A stretch of 18,423 nt of DNA from CAZLWA01 sp964563165 (lineage in GTDB: Bacteria > CLD3 > SB21). The DNA lies in assembly GCA_964563165.1 (NCBI GenBank), contig CAZLWA010000053.1, forward strand, positions 1-18,423. Direction: 5' to 3'. Below, piece by piece: positions 1 through 5,718 of this stretch. A program made the position numbers and the translations under genes. Each line of letters begins with the position of its first letter. Position 1 is the stretch's first letter. Under the pieces are notes generated by a model that was not told the DNA's origin, made no database searches, and saw nothing but the letters and a program-made list of their open reading frames with translations.

Positions 1-282
1 GAAGCGGTGTATGATTACGACAATAACCGCGGCGGAAAGATCTCGCAGATGAAGCTTGGAAATAATATTCAAACTGTAGATTACACGTACAACGTGAGAG
101 ATTGGCTGAAGTATGTTAATAATATAAACAGTATGGGCACAGATAAATTCGCGATGAGTCTAGGATACGACACGGTTGCGACGAATCCAAGATTCAACGG
201 CAATATCGCGTCATCAAGTTCACTTGTCGCAGGCCAATCGGCGTATGCAAGTGAAACGGCACGCTGCGCCAAACCTGATTGA
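1..282 (+). CDS. 3' end of a YD/RHS-repeat-like protein (5' partial)
   Basis: The frame is open from base 1 and stops at 280-282, so only the last 93 residues are visible and the start lies outside the window. The text contains YDYDNNRGG, then a tyrosine-rich strand (VDYTYNVRDWLKYVNN) and later MSLGYD and FNGNIA. This resembles the core of Bacteroidota-type YD/RHS repeat proteins, which are large secreted or surface proteins. After FNGNIA (about residue 70) the resemblance ends, and about 22 low-complexity residues (SSSSLVAGQSAYAS...) lead to the stop. In the family a further core and toxin domain usually follow, so this copy looks truncated or recombined near base 210. The family call is from motif memory only. 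An alternative is an unrelated surface protein with Tyr-rich repeats. Confidence 0.55.
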   Translation, partial: EAVYDYDNNRGGKISQMKLGNNIQTVDYTYNVRDWLKYVNNINSMGTDKFAMSLGYDTVATNPRFNGNIASSSSLVAGQSAYASETARCAKPD

Positions 283-331
283 GCCGGCCGAGTTCGCGAA
301 CCGTCCAGAAACAAAACCGAAATTAAACACA

Positions 332-360
332 TTGATTTTCGAAAGAAAAAACATTATTTT
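332..360 (+). promoter_or_regulatory. Possible promoter of the toxin-antitoxin pair
   Basis: A TTGATT hexamer at 332-337 and a TATTTT hexamer at 355-360 are separated by 17 nt. Each matches four of six sigma-70 consensus positions. They sit about 20 nt upstream of the antitoxin start in a markedly A/T-rich stretch. The position fits but the match is modest. Autorepressed TA promoters usually carry an operator palindrome, and I did not find a convincing one overlapping these boxes. Confidence 0.3.
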
Positions 361-379
361 TAGATAAAAGGAAAATCGA

Positions 380-598
380 ATGTCCACGTTACTTTCAAAA
401 TTGATGGAGGAAGTGTCGAAACTGCCTGAAATCCAACAGAATGAGTTGGCGGCACACTGGCTGGAAGATCTAAAAGATGATCTTAGGTGGGAGCAAAGTT
501 TTGCGTCTTCGCAGGATCAGTTAGCGAAATTAGCCGACCAAGCTCTAAAAGATTTTAAGGAAGGAAGGACAAAGAACTTAGGATTCGATGAGCTATGA
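380..598 (+). CDS. Type II toxin-antitoxin system antitoxin (cyanobacterial-type, RelE/ParE partner)
   Basis: A 72-residue acidic, mostly helical protein with the layout expected of an antitoxin. The N-terminal part (about 1-35) is helical with an LPEIQQNELA motif, followed by RWEQSFASSQDQLAKLADQAL and a C-terminal KEGRTKNL segment ending in DEL. This pattern resembles a small antitoxin family common in cyanobacteria and uncultured bacteria, encoded just upstream of a RelE-fold toxin. The ATG is preceded by AAGGAAAA at 368-375, a plausible ribosome binding site. The stop codon overlaps the toxin start (ATGA, 595-598), which indicates translational coupling. It probably neutralises the toxin by wrapping around it with its C-terminal half. 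No clear DNA-binding domain (HTH, RHH or AbrB) is visible, so autorepression is uncertain. Confidence 0.75.
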   Translation: MSTLLSKLMEEVSKLPEIQQNELAAHWLEDLKDDLRWEQSFASSQDQLAKLADQALKDFKEGRTKNLGFDEL

Positions 599-864
599 AC
601 TCTTACCTGAATGACGAGTTCCTGGCCTATTTCCAAAAACTTCCCGAAGAAATCAAATATCGAGCCCGTAAGAATTATCAGTTGTGGAAAATCAATCCTT
701 ATCATCCCAGTCTTGAGTTTAAAAGAGTTCATTCCAGAAAACTGATATATTCAGCACGCATCACCCGCGAGTGGCGCGTGTTAGGAGTCAAAGACGGGGA
801 CAATATTGTCTGGTTTTGGATCGGCTCGCATTCTGAGTACGATAAATTACTAAAAAGAATATAA
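595..864 (+). CDS. RelE/ParE-superfamily toxin of a type II toxin-antitoxin pair
   Basis: An 89-residue basic protein. Conserved blocks are NPYHPSLEFKRVHS at 34-47, YSARITREWRVLGV at 52-65 and WFWIGSHSEYDKLL at 73-86. This is the signature of the RelE/ParE fold: two N-terminal helices and a beta sheet carrying the basic residues. Arg55, Arg61, His79 and Tyr82 are candidates for the active or RNA-contacting surface, by analogy with HigB, YoeB and RelE. The most likely role is a ribosome-dependent mRNA endonuclease that slows translation when the antitoxin is degraded. A gyrase-poisoning ParE-like role cannot be excluded from sequence alone. Translation is coupled to the antitoxin through a 4-nt overlap. 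It points toward the end of the ribosomal operon. Confidence 0.82.
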   Translation: MNSYLNDEFLAYFQKLPEEIKYRARKNYQLWKINPYHPSLEFKRVHSRKLIYSARITREWRVLGVKDGDNIVWFWIGSHSEYDKLLKRI

Positions 865-913
865 ACGAAACAATGCGCCTAAGACAAGAACAGTCCTGGT
901 TTCCTCGCGCGTC

Positions 914-937
914 CTTGTGAGTTCAATCGCTCACGAG
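914..937. other. Small hairpin in the convergent intergenic region
   Basis: The gap between the toxin stop and the operon-end ORF (865-1023) holds no gene I can support. Bases 914-921 and 930-937 can pair over 8 bp (one T-G pair) around an 8-nt loop (TTCAATCG). No T tract follows on either strand, so it is not a standard intrinsic terminator. It could slow polymerase leaving the toxin gene, or be chance. Confidence 0.25.
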
Positions 938-966
938 ACATATGAATAGTTCGGTTCACCGCAAAT

Positions 967-996
967 AAAAAAAAGGCAACCACGTGTGTGGTCGCC
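967..996 (-). terminator. Rho-independent terminator of the ribosomal operon
   Basis: On the minus strand a 9-bp stem (988-996 with 975-983, one G-U pair) closes a 4-nt ACAC loop and is followed at once by eight T residues (967-974). This is a textbook intrinsic terminator. It lies 27 nt past the stop of the last small ORF, which suggests that ORF belongs to the transcript. On the plus strand the hairpin is not followed by a T tract, so it should act mainly in one direction. Confidence 0.92.
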
Positions 997-1023
997 TGCA
1001 TCTGACAAAACATTTTTCCGGGT

Positions 1024-1299
1024 TTAACCCGTATGCGCCGTCTCTTCGTAATAAGCGCATCGGCGTTTCTTACCGATACGGACCGTTGCCGGGCGGCCCC
1101 ACGCTATGCTCTTGGCGCTGCATTTGTGTGTTTGCACAATGAGATTCGCGCAAATGGTTTTTTTTCTATGGTTAAAACACTGGATTTTCGGCAGCAAGTC
1201 ATCGGTCTCCGATGCTTCTTGCTGCTCAACCGGGTCCTCGTGTTTTTTCGATTTAGCTTCTCTGACTTTCGCTGTTTTAGCAGCTTCTTTTTTCGGCAT
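1024..1299 (-). CDS. Small unrecognised ORF at the end of the ribosomal operon
   Basis: A 91-residue ORF between rplQ (27-nt gap) and the operon terminator. AGGA at 1309-1312 lies 9 nt before the ATG, so translation is plausible. Residues 1-34 are Lys/Glu/Ala rich and resemble the tail of the upstream L17 in composition. Residues 35-91 hold four Cys (41, 50, 60, 81) and four His (20, 44, 58, 89) without a clear CxxC zinc motif, then a basic GKKRRC patch at 76-81. I recognise no family. A run of eight A residues in the coding strand (1158-1165) could cause slippage or mark a frameshift; the -1 frame after it gives a shorter end. It may be a lineage-specific ribosome-associated protein, a decaying gene, or partly non-coding 3' UTR. 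Confidence 0.45.
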   Translation of the reverse strand: MPKKEAAKTAKVREAKSKKHEDPVEQQEASETDDLLPKIQCFNHRKKTICANLIVQTHKCSAKSIAWGRPATVRIGKKRRCAYYEETAHTG

Positions 1300-1326
1300 G
1301 ATTTGAGTTCCTAAGATTCAGAAAAA

Positions 1327-1890
1327 TTATTTTTTGGTTTCCATTTCTTCTTTTTTATGTTTGATACGCTCGGCTAAAGACATCCGGCGCTTTTCTTTCG
1401 CTTCTTTCTCGGCTATGGCTTTGCTTTGTTTGTCAATTTGCACGTTTTCGTAACCCACGAGTTCCAATACGGCCAGTTCCGTTGCGTCGCCCTGCCGTTT
1501 TCCTAATCGCATAATGCGCGTGTATCCGCCGCCGGTGTAATTCGGATTGATGGTCTTACGGGCAGTGTCCAGGGCCTTCAGTTTCGGCGCGATCTCATCC
1601 AGTAATTCGTGGATCACGGTCTTGGTCAGCGCCTTCTTGTCGTCCACGTCTTTGTGGACTATCAGGAATCGGCGGTTGCCCAAGCGGTTGATCAATAGCC
1701 GGCGTGCGGACAGGTCGCCCTGTTTGGCATACGTCAGCAGCCGTTCCGCGAAGCCGCGGGCGGCTTTGGCTTTGGTAATGGTCGTGACGATACGTTTATG
1801 ACGGAACAGTTCATTACAAAGATTTTTGATCAACGCTTTGCGGTGGCTTGCCGTCTTGCTCAGTTTATATACTTTTTTACCGTGTCTCAT
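1327..1890 (-). CDS. rplQ: 50S ribosomal protein bL17, extended form
   Basis: Large-subunit protein near the polypeptide exit. The start MRHGKKVYKLSKTASHRKAL is the family signature, and GGGYTRIMRLGKRQGDA at about 117-133 closes the conserved core. At 187 residues it is much longer than the E. coli protein (127). The extra length comes from an internal segment before GGGYTR and from about 45 C-terminal residues rich in Lys and Glu (KSKAIAEKEAKEKRR... to METKK). Extended L17 is known in FCB bacteria. It lies 26 nt after rpoA, the usual end of the alpha operon. The ATG start is fixed by the conserved N terminus. Confidence 0.97.
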   Translation of the reverse strand: MRHGKKVYKLSKTASHRKALIKNLCNELFRHKRIVTTITKAKAARGFAERLLTYAKQGDLSARRLLINRLGNRRFLIVHKDVDDKKALTKTVIHELLDEIAPKLKALDTARKTINPNYTGGGYTRIMRLGKRQGDATELAVLELVGYENVQIDKQSKAIAEKEAKEKRRMSLAERIKHKKEEMETKK

Positions 1891-1916
1891 GTTCCTCTGC
1901 TGCTGCTTTATGCTTT

Positions 1917-2912
1917 TTAATTGTCTTCGCCGTTATAATACTTGGTCAAATCCATCCCGAAACTCATGGCCCGCTCTTCTAAGATCTTGTTCAATTCCGT
2001 CAGCGATTTGCGGCCGAAATTGCGGTACTTCAGCATTTCGGATTCATCTTTACTCACCAGGTCGCCGATGGTCTTAATACCCGCTGCGCGCAGGCAATTG
2101 TGCGAACGTACGGAGAGTTCCAATTCGTCCACACTCATCTTGAGCAGCTGGCGTATCCGCGCCGCTTCCTGATCTTCGATCTGGCCTTCTTCGGATTCTT
2201 CTTCCACTTCAAAATTAATGAACAATTGGACATGGTCTCTCAGCAGCCGGGCGCTGATCGTCAGCGCATCGTCGGGCGTAATGCTGCCGTCTGTCGTAAT
2301 TTCCAGAATGAGTTTCTCAAAATCGGTGTGTTGACCCACGCGCGTGCTGTCAATCGTATAGCGCACGATGCGGATCGGGTTAAAGATCGAATCAATGGGG
2401 ACCGTTCCGATCGGCATATCGGGAAATTTATTTTCTTCCGCGGGCACCCAGCCTTTGCCGCGCCCAATGCGCAATTCAATTTCAAAATTAGCATCTTTGC
2501 TCAACGTCGCAATGTGCTGTTCCGGATTGAGAATTTCAAAATCCACACCGTTGGACGCTTTCTGAATGGCGGCCGCTTTGAAGTCTCCCGCGCCTTTCAG
2601 GTGAACGACGATCTTATCCGGTTTCTTATTATGGAGCTTGAACCGGACACCTTTCAGGTTCAGGATCATTTCGGAAACATCTTCCGCCACGCCCGGGATA
2701 GTTGAGAATTCATGCAGCACGCCGTCCACTTTGATAGAAGTAATGGCCGCGCCGGGTAAGGATGACAACAACACACGGCGGAGAGAGTTACCGATCGTCA
2801 CTCCGAAACCCCGCTCCAAAGGCTGTATGACGAATTTACCATACGTCGTAGTATAGCTTGATTCATCTAATTCGATGCGCTCCGGCATCTGAAGTCCTGC
2901 CCAATTTTGCAC
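1917..2912 (-). CDS. rpoA: DNA-directed RNA polymerase subunit alpha
   Basis: A 331-residue alpha subunit that dimerises to nucleate RNA polymerase assembly. The N-terminal domain (about 1-233) includes GNSLRRVLLSSLPG at 41-54, with Arg45 of the assembly motif. An acidic linker (about 235-250) follows. The C-terminal domain (about 255-318) has SVRSHNCLRAAGIKT, where Arg269, Asn272 and Cys273 match the E. coli Arg265 DNA-contact region, and RNFGRKSLTEL at 297-307. Start is GTG at 2910-2912, chosen because AAGGAG lies 7 nt upstream and the alternative ATG (residue 9) has no comparable site. It sits between rpsD and rplQ as in most bacteria. Length and motifs look fully normal. Confidence 0.98.
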   Translation of the reverse strand: MQNWAGLQMPERIELDESSYTTTYGKFVIQPLERGFGVTIGNSLRRVLLSSLPGAAITSIKVDGVLHEFSTIPGVAEDVSEMILNLKGVRFKLHNKKPDKIVVHLKGAGDFKAAAIQKASNGVDFEILNPEQHIATLSKDANFEIELRIGRGKGWVPAEENKFPDMPIGTVPIDSIFNPIRIVRYTIDSTRVGQHTDFEKLILEITTDGSITPDDALTISARLLRDHVQLFINFEVEEESEEGQIEDQEAARIRQLLKMSVDELELSVRSHNCLRAAGIKTIGDLVSKDESEMLKYRNFGRKSLTELNKILEERAMSFGMDLTKYYNGEDN

Positions 2913-2965
2913 GCTTAAACTCCTTCTCTTAGAGATGGATATATATTAATAAAACGGATTTTAAA

Positions 2966-3592
2966 TTATTTCGAATACAATTCTACGATCAACTGCTCCC
3001 GCACGTCGATAGGGATCTGCTCGCGCTCGGGCAGCATCATGAATTTGCCTTTGAGATTCGCTTTGTCTACGTCGAGCCACACAAACTGGGAACCTTCTTT
3101 GTACCGTTTTAAGGCGTTGTGGATCAGCGCCAGTTTTTTACTTTTTTCACGAATAGAAATTTCACTGCCCGGTTTAACCTGGAACGAAGGGATGGTAACC
3201 AATTTGCCGTTCACTTCCACATGGCGATGCAGCACCAGCTGGCGGGCCTGCGAACGGGATGACGCAAAACCAAACCGGTAGACCATATTGTCCAGGCGGC
3301 TTTCCAGCAGCTGCAACAACACCACGCCCGTCACGCCTTTTTTGCTTTCCGCTTTTTCAAAATAATTTCTGAATTGTCTTTCAAATACGCCGTAGATGCG
3401 GCGGACCTTTTGCTTCTCGCGCAATTGGATGCTGTAACCCGACGGCTTGGTACGTTTGTCGCCATGCTCGCCCGGCGGATAATTCCGCGACTCGATCGGA
3501 CACTTTTCGGTCAGACATTTATTGCCTTTCAGGAAAAGCTTTTCGCCTTCCCGCCGGCACAATTTACATACGGCATCGGTATATCTTGCCAT
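2966..3592 (-). CDS. rpsD: 30S ribosomal protein uS4, zinc-binding type
   Basis: A 208-residue primary 16S rRNA binding protein that starts assembly of the 30S body and helps form the mRNA entry site. The N terminus carries four cysteines, Cys9-x2-Cys12-x13-Cys26-x4-Cys31, so this is the zinc-binding form rather than the Cys-less paralogue. The S4 RNA-binding domain is in the middle: LESRLDNMVYRFGFASSRSQ followed by ARQLVLHRHVEVNGK. The C terminus, VREQLIVELYSK, is typical. In E. coli, S4 is the translational repressor of the alpha operon; no S4-binding pseudoknot was identified here. Start is ATG with a conserved MARY beginning. Confidence 0.98.
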   Translation of the reverse strand: MARYTDAVCKLCRREGEKLFLKGNKCLTEKCPIESRNYPPGEHGDKRTKPSGYSIQLREKQKVRRIYGVFERQFRNYFEKAESKKGVTGVVLLQLLESRLDNMVYRFGFASSRSQARQLVLHRHVEVNGKLVTIPSFQVKPGSEISIREKSKKLALIHNALKRYKEGSQFVWLDVDKANLKGKFMMLPEREQIPIDVREQLIVELYSK

Positions 3593-3624
3593 TCACACTC
3601 CTAAATTGAGAGATCTATAAAAAA

Positions 3625-4047
3625 TTAAACCCTGCGTTTCTTCGGCGGACGGCATCCGTTGTGCGGAATCGGGGTCAGATCGCGAATCGCGGTAATTTCC
3701 AGTCCCGCCGCCTGCAGCGAACGGATCGCGGATTCACGCCCCGCGCCGGGGCCTTTGACGCGCACTTCCACTTTTCTCAAACCCATATCGATCGCGGCTT
3801 TCGCCGCAGTTTCTGCAGCGACTTGCGCGGCGAACGGCGTACTTTTCTTCGATCCGCGAAATCCCATTTTTCCCGAGGTACACCATGAGATCACATCCCC
3901 GCTGTTGGTCGTCAGGGTAATGATCGTATTATTGAACGTCGCTTTGACCACCGCAATACCGGAAGATTCAACTAATTTTTTCTTCTTGCGGGGCGCGACC
4001 GCTTCTTTTTGCTGAGCCTGCTGGGGATTCGTCGGTGCCTTGGCCAA
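3625..4047 (-). CDS. rpsK: 30S ribosomal protein uS11
   Basis: A 140-residue platform protein of the 30S subunit that contacts mRNA near the E site. The core begins at GIAVVKATFNNTIITLT and ends with the hallmark DLTPIPHNGCRPPKKRRV, and GPGAGRESAIRSLQ is present. The N-terminal tail (about 1-28, Gln/Lys rich) is roughly 10 residues longer than in E. coli. The start is TTG at 4045-4047, supported by AAAGGA about 8 nt upstream and by lack of an in-frame ATG at the right place. It lies 35 nt after rpsM. Confidence 0.98.
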   Translation of the reverse strand: MAKAPTNPQQAQQKEAVAPRKKKKLVESSGIAVVKATFNNTIITLTTNSGDVISWCTSGKMGFRGSKKSTPFAAQVAAETAAKAAIDMGLRKVEVRVKGPGAGRESAIRSLQAAGLEITAIRDLTPIPHNGCRPPKKRRV

Positions 4048-4082
4048 ATTTATTTTCCTTTTAAAAGAATGAGGTTAATGAT

Positions 4083-4466
4083 TTACTTCTTCGCTTCCAC
4101 TTTCTTCAGACCGCCGATCGTCCTTCTCTTGCCCTTACGCGTTCTGGAGTTGGTGCGGGTGCGTTGACCGCGGACCGGAAGGCCTTTGCGGTGTCTTAAT
4201 CCGCGGTAACAGCCGATATCCATCAGCCGTTTTACGTTCAGCCCGCTCTCGCTGCGTAACGCGCCTTCGACCTTGAATTCGGCGTTGATGACATTACGAA
4301 TTTTATTTTCTTCGTCTTCGGTTAATTCTTTGATTTTCTTAAATTCATCCACTCCGGCCTTCTGCAAAATATTCTTAGCCGTCGTTCGGCCGACGCCGTA
4401 AATGTACGTCAACCCGATGAACACCCGTTTTTCTTTGGGTAACTCAATGCCTGCAATACGCGCCAA
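4083..4466 (-). CDS. rpsM: 30S ribosomal protein uS13
   Basis: A 127-residue head protein of the 30S subunit that forms intersubunit bridges and touches the P-site tRNA with its basic tail. It opens MARIAGIELPKEKRVFIGLT and holds the helix-hairpin-helix region IYGVGRTTAKNILQKAGV. The C-terminal GLRHRKGLPVRGQRTRTNSRTRKG block is the family signature. The start codon is TTG (4464-4466), with AAGGAG 7 nt upstream; the conserved MARI beginning leaves no ATG alternative. It is the first gene after rpmJ, as in the usual alpha operon. Confidence 0.98.
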   Translation of the reverse strand: MARIAGIELPKEKRVFIGLTYIYGVGRTTAKNILQKAGVDEFKKIKELTEDEENKIRNVINAEFKVEGALRSESGLNVKRLMDIGCYRGLRHRKGLPVRGQRTRTNSRTRKGKRRTIGGLKKVEAKK

Positions 4467-4517
4467 GATCGTGCTCCTTAAAAAATATGTTACATGGATT
4501 GCTGCAAAGCCCGTCGA

Positions 4518-4631
4518 TCAGCCCTGACGCTGTTTGTGTTTTTTGTTTTCACAAATCACACGAACCACGCCTTTGCGGCGGATGATTTTGCATTTTTCAC
4601 AAATCTTTTTGACTGACGAACGCACTTTCAT
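4518..4631 (-). CDS. rpmJ: 50S ribosomal protein bL36, zinc-binding type
   Basis: A 37-residue ORF found by translating the minus strand from the ATG at 4629-4631 to TGA at 4518-4520. The protein reads MKVRSSVKKICEKCK and continues with IIRRKGVVRVICENKKHKQR. It has the complete zinc ligand set Cys11, Cys14, Cys27 and His32. Length (37-38) is exactly that of the family. It lies between infA and rpsM, the standard place for rpmJ. In some bacteria a zinc-free paralogue replaces it under zinc starvation; this is the zinc form. Confidence 0.97.
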   Translation of the reverse strand: MKVRSSVKKICEKCKIIRRKGVVRVICENKKHKQRQG

Positions 4632-4653
4632 AAAATTCCGACTCCGAAAAAAA

Positions 4654-4872
4654 TTATTTGAACCGGTACGTGATCCGGCCCCGCGTTAGATCATAAGGGG
4701 ATAGCTCAACCGTCACTTTATCGCCGGGCAAAATACGAATAAAATGCATCCGCATTTTTCCCGAAATATGCGCGTGAACTTCATGTCCATTTTCCAATTT
4801 GACTTTGAAAGTAGCGTTCGGTAAAGTCTCCAGAATGACTCCGTCGACCTTTATAAGCTCTTCCTTTGCCAA
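4654..4872 (-). CDS. infA: Translation initiation factor IF-1
   Basis: A 72-residue single OB-fold protein that blocks the A site during initiation and assists IF-2 and IF-3. The sequence MAKEELIKVDGVILETLPNA, then HISGKMRMHFIRILPGDKV and SPYDLTRGRITYRFK, matches the family along its full length. The start codon is TTG (4870-4872), with GAGG 7 nt upstream; a nearby GTG is out of frame. It follows map by 84 nt, and that gap holds a promoter candidate, so infA may have its own supply of transcripts. Rare starts in initiation factor genes are of interest because infC uses one for autoregulation in E. coli. Confidence 0.98.
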   Translation of the reverse strand: MAKEELIKVDGVILETLPNATFKVKLENGHEVHAHISGKMRMHFIRILPGDKVTVELSPYDLTRGRITYRFK

Positions 4873-4921
4873 TCACAAACCTCGTAAGTTGTTGTAAAAA
4901 TTAACACCAAAATGGACGCTC

Positions 4922-4949
4922 AATATATCAAAAAAAACAATAAAATCAA
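4922..4949 (-). promoter_or_regulatory. Candidate internal promoter before infA
   Basis: On the minus strand TTGATT (4944-4949) and TATATT (4922-4927) are 16 nt apart, with a TG one base before the -10 box (extended -10). The -10 box matches five of six consensus positions and the -35 box four. The element lies in the A/T-rich 84-nt gap after map and about 50 nt before the infA start. Its last bases also loosely resemble the Bacteroidota -7 element TAnnTTTG. It would give separate expression of infA-rpmJ-rpsM-rpsK-rpsD-rpoA-rplQ. Confidence 0.5.
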
Positions 4950-4956
4950 GAGCAAT

Positions 4957-5715
4957 TTAAAATAAATCGGACTGTGTCAGGATCTCAGGCCCTTCGTCCG
5001 TGATCGCAATGGTATGTTCGAAATGCGCCGACGGCTTGCCGTCCGCCGTGCATACGGTCCACTGATCCCCCTGCGTGTAAACTTCATACGTACCCATGTT
5101 GATCATCGGCTCCACACAAAATACCATTCCGGCTTTGATCCGGGCTCCCGTTGCTTCCTTGCCGAAATTCGGAACGCTGGGCTCTTCATGCAGATGGCGC
5201 CCGATACCGTGTCCGACCAATTCCCGCACGACTGAAAACCCGTGCCGTTCAACATACTTTTGGACCGCCGCGGAGATGTCATGAATGCGATTGCCGACAA
5301 CCGCCTGCGCGATACCCTCGTAAAGTGAAGCGCGCGTGACGTCAAGTAATTTTTGCTTCTCTTCGCCGATAGCTCCCACCGGCAGCGTGATCGCGGAATC
5401 GCCGTAGAAACCGTTCTTATACACACCGACATCCACGCCGATGATCTGGCCTTCTTTCAGCGTCTCGCCTTCTTTCGGAACTCCGTGAACCACCGCGTCA
5501 TCTATTGAAAGACACGCGCTGGCCGGAAATCCGCGGTAGCCTTTGAACGCCGGCTTTGCGCCGCACGATCGAATAAAATTTTCAATGGACAAATTTAAAT
5601 CAACTACTTTCAGCCCCGGTTGGACCAGCGTTTTCGCTAACCGCAGACTTTCAACCACAATACGGCAACTTTCCCGTATCTTTTCAATTTCCGATAATGA
5701 CTTTAAGTGGATCAC
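4957..5715 (-). CDS. map: Methionine aminopeptidase, type I
   Basis: A 252-residue metalloprotease that removes the initiator methionine from nascent chains at the ribosome exit. All five metal ligands are visible: Asp95, Asp106, His169, Glu202 and Glu233, two residues lower than in E. coli MetAP. The substrate-site histidines His77 and His176 are also present. GHGIGRHLHEEP at 168-179 and MVFCVEPM at 197-204 are family motifs. There is no N-terminal zinc-finger extension, so it is the plain type Ia enzyme. Start is GTG (5713-5715), only 3 nt after the secY stop and inside range of GAGG, which implies translational coupling to secY. No adk gene lies between secY and map, unlike in Bacillus. 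Confidence 0.98.
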   Translation of the reverse strand: MIHLKSLSEIEKIRESCRIVVESLRLAKTLVQPGLKVVDLNLSIENFIRSCGAKPAFKGYRGFPASACLSIDDAVVHGVPKEGETLKEGQIIGVDVGVYKNGFYGDSAITLPVGAIGEEKQKLLDVTRASLYEGIAQAVVGNRIHDISAAVQKYVERHGFSVVRELVGHGIGRHLHEEPSVPNFGKEATGARIKAGMVFCVEPMINMGTYEVYTQGDQWTVCTADGKPSAHFEHTIAITDEGPEILTQSDLF

Positions 5716-5718
5716 GAA

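Noticed and set aside
200..380. Integron attC site or attachment site beside the TA pair
   Set aside because: No convincing GTTRRRY/RYYYAAC pair was found. GCCAAAC near 270 has a mismatch and lacks a matching partner, and no integrase gene is visible.
865..1023. tRNA, CRISPR or small RNA in the convergent gap
   Set aside because: No cloverleaf, no repeats with spacers and no promoter-terminator pair were seen. Only the operon terminator and a weak hairpin are present.
1033..1314. Plus-strand ORFs opposite the operon-end ORF
   Set aside because: They are antisense shadows without a ribosome binding site or recognisable motif, and they run into the ribosomal operon.
2100..2705. Long plus-strand ORF of about 200 codons opposite rpoA
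   Set aside because: It is a mirror of the rpoA coding sequence; the protein has no family features and rpoA is certain.
2913..2965. Promoter between rpsD and rpoA (TATATA-rich gap)
   Set aside because: TATATAT is present but no -35 box at suitable spacing was found. It looks like an A/T-rich spacer.
5716..5718. Missing adk between secY and map as a deletion
   Set aside because: The order secY-map-infA without adk is normal in many phyla, and the 3-nt spacing with coupled translation looks native.
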